From JBBRMY01 sp038230595 (GTDB lineage Bacteria > Bacteroidota > Ignavibacteria > Tepidaquicellales > Tepidaquicellaceae), in the NCBI GenBank assembly GCA_038230595.1, contig JBBRMY010000109.1:1-8826 (forward strand): a DNA stretch of 8,826 bases, given 5' to 3'. This document shows positions 5,866 to 8,826 of this stretch, piece by piece. The first letter of the stretch is position 1; every line of letters starts with the position of its first letter. The notes beneath the pieces are model-generated. The model was not told the origin of the DNA. It saw only the letters and a list, made by a program, of their open reading frames with translations, and made no database searches. The position numbers were made by a program, and so were the translations under genes.

Positions 5866-6645
5866 TTAAAGTGATGCTGTCTGATTTTTATTTATTATTT
5901 CTACTGCGAGGTCAATATATGCTTCGGATCCTTCCGACTTTAGCTTATATAAGCATATAGGCTTACCGTAAAAAGTAGATTCGTTAAGCAGACTTGTATT
6001 AGGTATCGTAGTTGTCAAAAGCAGATTTTTATATTTCAGTTTTAATTCTTTTTCAGAAATTTTTGTTACCTTGGAATCTTTTTCATACATAGTCAGTATT
6101 ATACCTTCCACGCTGAGATTCGGATTAGATATCTCTTTCACCCATAACACGTAATTAAACATTCGGTCAACTGCTTCAAGCGAGAAATGCCCGCACTTTA
6201 CCGGGATAAGAATTGTATCTGATGCAACCAAAGCATTTATAGTAATTCCTTTTAATGTAGGAGGACAGTCAAGGATAATATAATCATAAAGATTTTTAGT
6301 CTCCTTCAAAGCATTTTTCAGAGTAGATCTGTTCTCTGAATTCATATTAAATTTTTCATAGGTCTGAATTGAATAAATATTCGAAGGTACAAAATCCAGA
6401 TATTTTAATTCTGTTTTATGGATCGAAGACTTTATCGAATGGGTAAATGCAAAAACCTCTGCAATTCCGCTTTGAATACTTTCAGGTGTAAATCCTAATG
6501 CAATAGCAGATGCTCCGAAAGGATCAACATCTATCAGCAAGGTCTTTTTTTCTGCAAGCGCAAGTGACGCAGCTAAATTGACAGCCGTTGTTGTCTTACC
6601 AACTCCCCCTTTAGGAATACAAACTGAAATTATCTTCGCAGGCAT
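5866..6645 (-). CDS. ParA/Soj-family ATPase, no adjacent ParB
   Basis: The 259-residue protein has the deviant Walker A motif KGGVGKTT (12-19), with the signature Lys K12 of the ParA/MinD group, a Walker A' segment LLIDVDP (37-42; D39, D41) and a Walker B segment YIILDCPP (122-129; D126). The C-terminal region (KLKSEGSEAYIDLAVEI) matches the usual ParA end. Such ATPases dimerise with ATP and bind DNA or membrane to position chromosomes, plasmids or protein complexes. No parB gene or parS-like site is visible, and the Q-G-N usually following the DxD in Soj is replaced by F-G-A-S. It may therefore be an orphan positioning ATPase rather than the main chromosome partition protein. Its ATG overlaps the stop of the preceding gene by 1 nt (TAATG), and valS follows after 2 nt. 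It has no predicted signal or membrane segment. Confidence 0.93.
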   Translation of the reverse strand: MPAKIISVCIPKGGVGKTTTAVNLAASLALAEKKTLLIDVDPFGASAIALGFTPESIQSGIAEVFAFTHSIKSSIHKTELKYLDFVPSNIYSIQTYEKFNMNSENRSTLKNALKETKNLYDYIILDCPPTLKGITINALVASDTILIPVKCGHFSLEAVDRMFNYVLWVKEISNPNLSVEGIILTMYEKDSKVTKISEKELKLKYKNLLLTTTIPNTSLLNESTFYGKPICLYKLKSEGSEAYIDLAVEIINKNQTASL

Positions 6646-7322
6646 TAAACTATTTTAACCTCCATATAAAGATATTTATCAAGCTTTGCTTCCAGCAGAT
6701 CACCCGGATTTAATTTTTTCATTCCTTTCGGCGTTCCTGTAAATATTATGTCTCCTTTTGAAAGTCCGAATGTACAGGAAATATATGAGATGATTGTATT
6801 AATATTAAATATCATTAAAGATGTATTCGCCTTTTGTAAAGTTTCTCCGTTACAAATGAGCTCCAGCTCAAGATTCATTGGATCTGGTATTTCAGCTTTT
6901 AAAATTATATCTGAAACAGGCGAAGATGTTCTAAAGCCTTTTGAAACTCCGAACGGCAGTCCTTTTTCTTTAAAAACTGTTTGCAGGTCCCGTAAAGTAA
7001 AATCGATTCCTACCGCGTATCCAAGAATATATTTTGATGCATCATATTCTGAAACATTATCGCAGCTATCCTTAATTGCAATAACAAGCTCTACTTCATT
7101 TTGCAGGTCCTCAGATATCTTGCTTCCGCAATATGTAGGTATTTCTACAGCCCCGCCTCCCGGAACGACTGAATTATTAGGTTTTACAAAAACTACAGGC
7201 TGCTTTGATACTTCTTTATTTTTAAATTCATTTATGTGGTCAACGTAATTTCTTCCTACGCAAAATACATTGTTAACAATAAATTTTTCATCACTGTTTA
7301 ATATGTTCAGCTTCTTATTCAT
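6645..7322 (-). CDS. Fumarylacetoacetate hydrolase family protein (FAHD1/YcgM-like acylpyruvase)
   Basis: The 225-residue protein matches the short FAH-domain enzymes represented by human FAHD1 and E. coli YcgM, which hydrolyse acylpyruvates or decarboxylate oxaloacetate using Mg2+. Visible signatures are CVGRNYVDH (21-30), with H30 and E33 at the positions of the FAHD1 catalytic pair; the metal ligands E76 and E78 in NEVELVIAI and D107 in VGIDFTLRD; KGLPFGVSKGF (120-130); and the C-terminal GDIIFTGTPKGM. The family also includes 2-hydroxyhepta-2,4-diene-1,7-dioate isomerase, so the exact substrate is uncertain. It is cytosolic, with no signal peptide. It overlaps pyrC upstream and parA downstream by 1 nt each (both TAATG), suggesting coupled translation. 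No other aromatic-degradation genes are present, so a metabolite-repair or oxaloacetate role seems more likely than catabolism; that is inference. Confidence 0.9.
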   Translation of the reverse strand: MNKKLNILNSDEKFIVNNVFCVGRNYVDHINEFKNKEVSKQPVVFVKPNNSVVPGGGAVEIPTYCGSKISEDLQNEVELVIAIKDSCDNVSEYDASKYILGYAVGIDFTLRDLQTVFKEKGLPFGVSKGFRTSSPVSDIILKAEIPDPMNLELELICNGETLQKANTSLMIFNINTIISYISCTFGLSKGDIIFTGTPKGMKKLNPGDLLEAKLDKYLYMEVKIV

Positions 7323-8599
7323 TATAGTTTGCTTCTTGTATATTTGGAATTGTTAAAAATACCATATGGCTTACATGTTAATTCATAACCATCAAACGGA
7401 GTATTTACAGACCTTGATAAAAATTTATTTTTATCCACTGTCCAGCTTTTATCTCTTTCAAGAAAAGTAAGATTAGCTTTTTCCCCTTCCTTAATATTTA
7501 ATGAAGGTAGACTCAAAAGTCTTCTTGGGTTTATAGACATCTTATAGATCATTTGTTCAAATGATAAATGACCCTTCACTACTAAATAAGTATAAGTCAA
7601 GCCAACCGAAGTTTCAAGTCCAACTATTCCAAACGGCGCTTTTTCAAAACCTAAAGACTTTTCTTGCTCTGTATGCGGAGCATGATCAGTACAAATTACA
7701 TCAATAATATCATCTTTTAAGCCATCTATCAGTTCATTAACATCTTTCTGAGTTCTCAAAGGTGGATTCATTTTAGCATTCGATCCGCTTCTTAGACATT
7801 CCTCATCAGTTAAAATAAAATGATGCGGACATGCTTCCCCCGTGATTAGCTTATTTGTTTTTCTTTTATTCCTCAAAAGTTCAACAGTCTTCCCGCATGA
7901 AATATGCTGAATATGAAATCTTGAACCAGTTATACCATCAGCCATATTTATATCTCTTTCAAATATCTTTGTTTCACTTTCTTCAGGAATCCCTTTTAGT
8001 TTTAACTTCTCTGAAGTCTCTCCTTTATTAATTACTCCCCCGTCTGATAGTTCCATATCCTCTGAATGCTGAACTATCATTGTATGAATTTCAGATGAGA
8101 TCTTCAAAGCTTCACTTAAAATACCTGCATCATAAACCGGACTGCCATCATCTGTAAATGCTTTCGCTCCTGAAATAAATAGTTTATTCAAATCTGTTAT
8201 TTCTTTTCCTTCTCTTTTATCTGTAACACAAGCGGTGAAATATACATCAACAGGTTGATCTTTTACTGAACTATATAATTGATTCAATATATCTTCATTA
8301 TCAATCGGAGGATTTGTATTAGGCATACATAGTACTCCGGTGAATCCACCGTTTGCTGCTGAATTTATACCGCTGTTATTATCTTCTTTGTGGGTTTGTC
8401 CCGGCTCGCGGAAGTGAACATGCATATCAAAAAATCCGGGTACGCATGTCAGGTGGTCTGCATTTACAATTTCTGCATCGGTTGATGTCAGTTCATTAGA
8501 TATCTTTTCAATTATACCGGAATTAATTAGCAGGTCATACTTTCCATCCAATTCATCTAACGGAGAAATAATTGTAATATTTTTAAAGAGGTATTGCAT
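7322..8599 (-). CDS. pyrC: Dihydroorotase, class I
   Basis: Dihydroorotase catalyses the reversible cyclisation of N-carbamoyl-aspartate to dihydroorotate, the third step of pyrimidine synthesis, in the cytoplasm. The 425-residue length fits the class I (long) type. Metal and substrate residues are in order: H60 and H62 in DMHVHFREPG, with R64 for substrate; N94 in PNTNPP; the Asp pair in FTDDG (150-151), which in class I enzymes supplies the bridging ligand instead of a carboxylated Lys; H178 in VQHSED; H232 in HIQHIS; N278 in MNPPLR; and D305 in CTDHAPH. A complete set argues for an active enzyme rather than an inactive PyrC' subunit. The ATG lies 2 nt after the mlaE stop, and the stop overlaps the next start (TAATG). 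No other pyr genes are in the window. Hydantoinases are related, but the FREPG and TDDG pattern favours dihydroorotase. Confidence 0.95.
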   Translation of the reverse strand: MQYLFKNITIISPLDELDGKYDLLINSGIIEKISNELTSTDAEIVNADHLTCVPGFFDMHVHFREPGQTHKEDNNSGINSAANGGFTGVLCMPNTNPPIDNEDILNQLYSSVKDQPVDVYFTACVTDKREGKEITDLNKLFISGAKAFTDDGSPVYDAGILSEALKISSEIHTMIVQHSEDMELSDGGVINKGETSEKLKLKGIPEESETKIFERDINMADGITGSRFHIQHISCGKTVELLRNKRKTNKLITGEACPHHFILTDEECLRSGSNAKMNPPLRTQKDVNELIDGLKDDIIDVICTDHAPHTEQEKSLGFEKAPFGIVGLETSVGLTYTYLVVKGHLSFEQMIYKMSINPRRLLSLPSLNIKEGEKANLTFLERDKSWTVDKNKFLSRSVNTPFDGYELTCKPYGIFNNSKYTRSKL

Positions 8600-8601
8600 T
8601 A

Positions 8602-8826
8602 TTAATTTCCGATAAGGAAATTCCAGAGTACATAGTCAAGTATAAGTATCATTGCTGCGCAAATAACGAAGGACTTAATAGTCGCAAGTCCTACACCCTC
8701 TGCACCTCCATTTGTCTGAAAGCCATTATATGTACCTATACCTGAAATAAAAAAGCCGAAGAATAAAGATTTAATAACAGCGGTCAGAAAATCCCTGAAT
8801 TCAAATGTAGTTCTGAATCCGTTGAG
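8602..8826 (-). CDS. mlaE: MlaE/YrbE-family lipid ABC transporter permease, C-terminal end (partial)
   Basis: Only the last 74 codons are in the window; the 5' part lies beyond the right edge. The visible end carries the MlaE family hallmark GGAEGVGLATI (40-50) after a membrane segment (FFGFFISGIGTYNGF, about 22-36), followed by a final hydrophobic helix (SFVICAAMILILDYVLW, about 52-68) and a short tail. MlaE permeases sit in the inner membrane and work with an MlaF ATPase and an MCE-domain protein (MlaD) to move phospholipids between inner and outer membranes, which implies a diderm cell. Those partner genes are not visible and would lie further right if present. The TAA is 2 nt before the pyrC ATG, so this gene probably leads into the same transcript. 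The family call is firm for so short a piece; the exact substrate is not. Confidence 0.88.
   Translation of the reverse strand, partial: LNGFRTTFEFRDFLTAVIKSLFFGFFISGIGTYNGFQTNGGAEGVGLATIKSFVICAAMILILDYVLWNFLIGN

Noticed and set aside
6748..7248. 166-residue plus-strand ORF
   Set aside because: It lies wholly opposite the FAH-family gene, whose conserved catalytic residues fix the real strand and frame.

Overview
This A+T-rich window looks like chromosomal DNA from the Bacteroidota/Ignavibacteriota (Chlorobi-like) side of bacteria. That is an inference. It rests on the almost complete lack of Shine-Dalgarno sequences before the starts, a lipoprotein fusing a CX4CH cytochrome-like domain to a YVTN propeller, and intergenic hairpin repeats of a style I associate with those phyla. 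No tRNA, rRNA, insertion sequence or CRISPR array was seen.

Layout. (1) Positions 1-1534, minus strand: a two-gene unit of a hotdog-fold acyl-CoA thioesterase (GTG start) followed 3 nt later by a cytochrome-like/YVTN propeller lipoprotein, whose 3' end lies beyond the left edge. (2) Positions 1535-2044: a divergent intergenic region with a perfect 8-bp palindrome, six tandem copies of a 48/49-bp unit each built around a small GC hairpin, a possible promoter in each direction, and a leader for the plus-strand gene that has one G in 94 bases. (3) Positions 2045-3013, plus strand: a complete arginase. (4) Positions 3014-3235: a convergent intergenic region with three successive hairpins, likely the terminator zone for both sides. 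(5) Positions 3236-8826, minus strand: a tightly packed five-gene run, in transcription order mlaE (C-terminal end only), pyrC, an FAHD1/YcgM-like fumarylacetoacetate hydrolase family enzyme, a ParA-family ATPase without a ParB neighbour, and valS. Junctions are 2-nt gaps or 1-nt TAATG overlaps, so these genes are probably co-transcribed and partly translationally coupled.

How the genes relate. The five-gene run mixes envelope lipid transport (MlaE), pyrimidine synthesis (dihydroorotase), small-acid metabolism (FAH family), a positioning ATPase (ParA) and translation (valyl-tRNA synthetase). This looks like a growth-linked housekeeping operon rather than one pathway. Arginase is alone on its strand and would turn arginine into ornithine and urea; no urease genes are visible. 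I found no convincing new defence or mobile system. The most unusual content is the tandem hairpin repeat block and G-poor leader in front of arginase, the cytochrome-propeller lipoprotein, and the orphan ParA embedded in a housekeeping operon.
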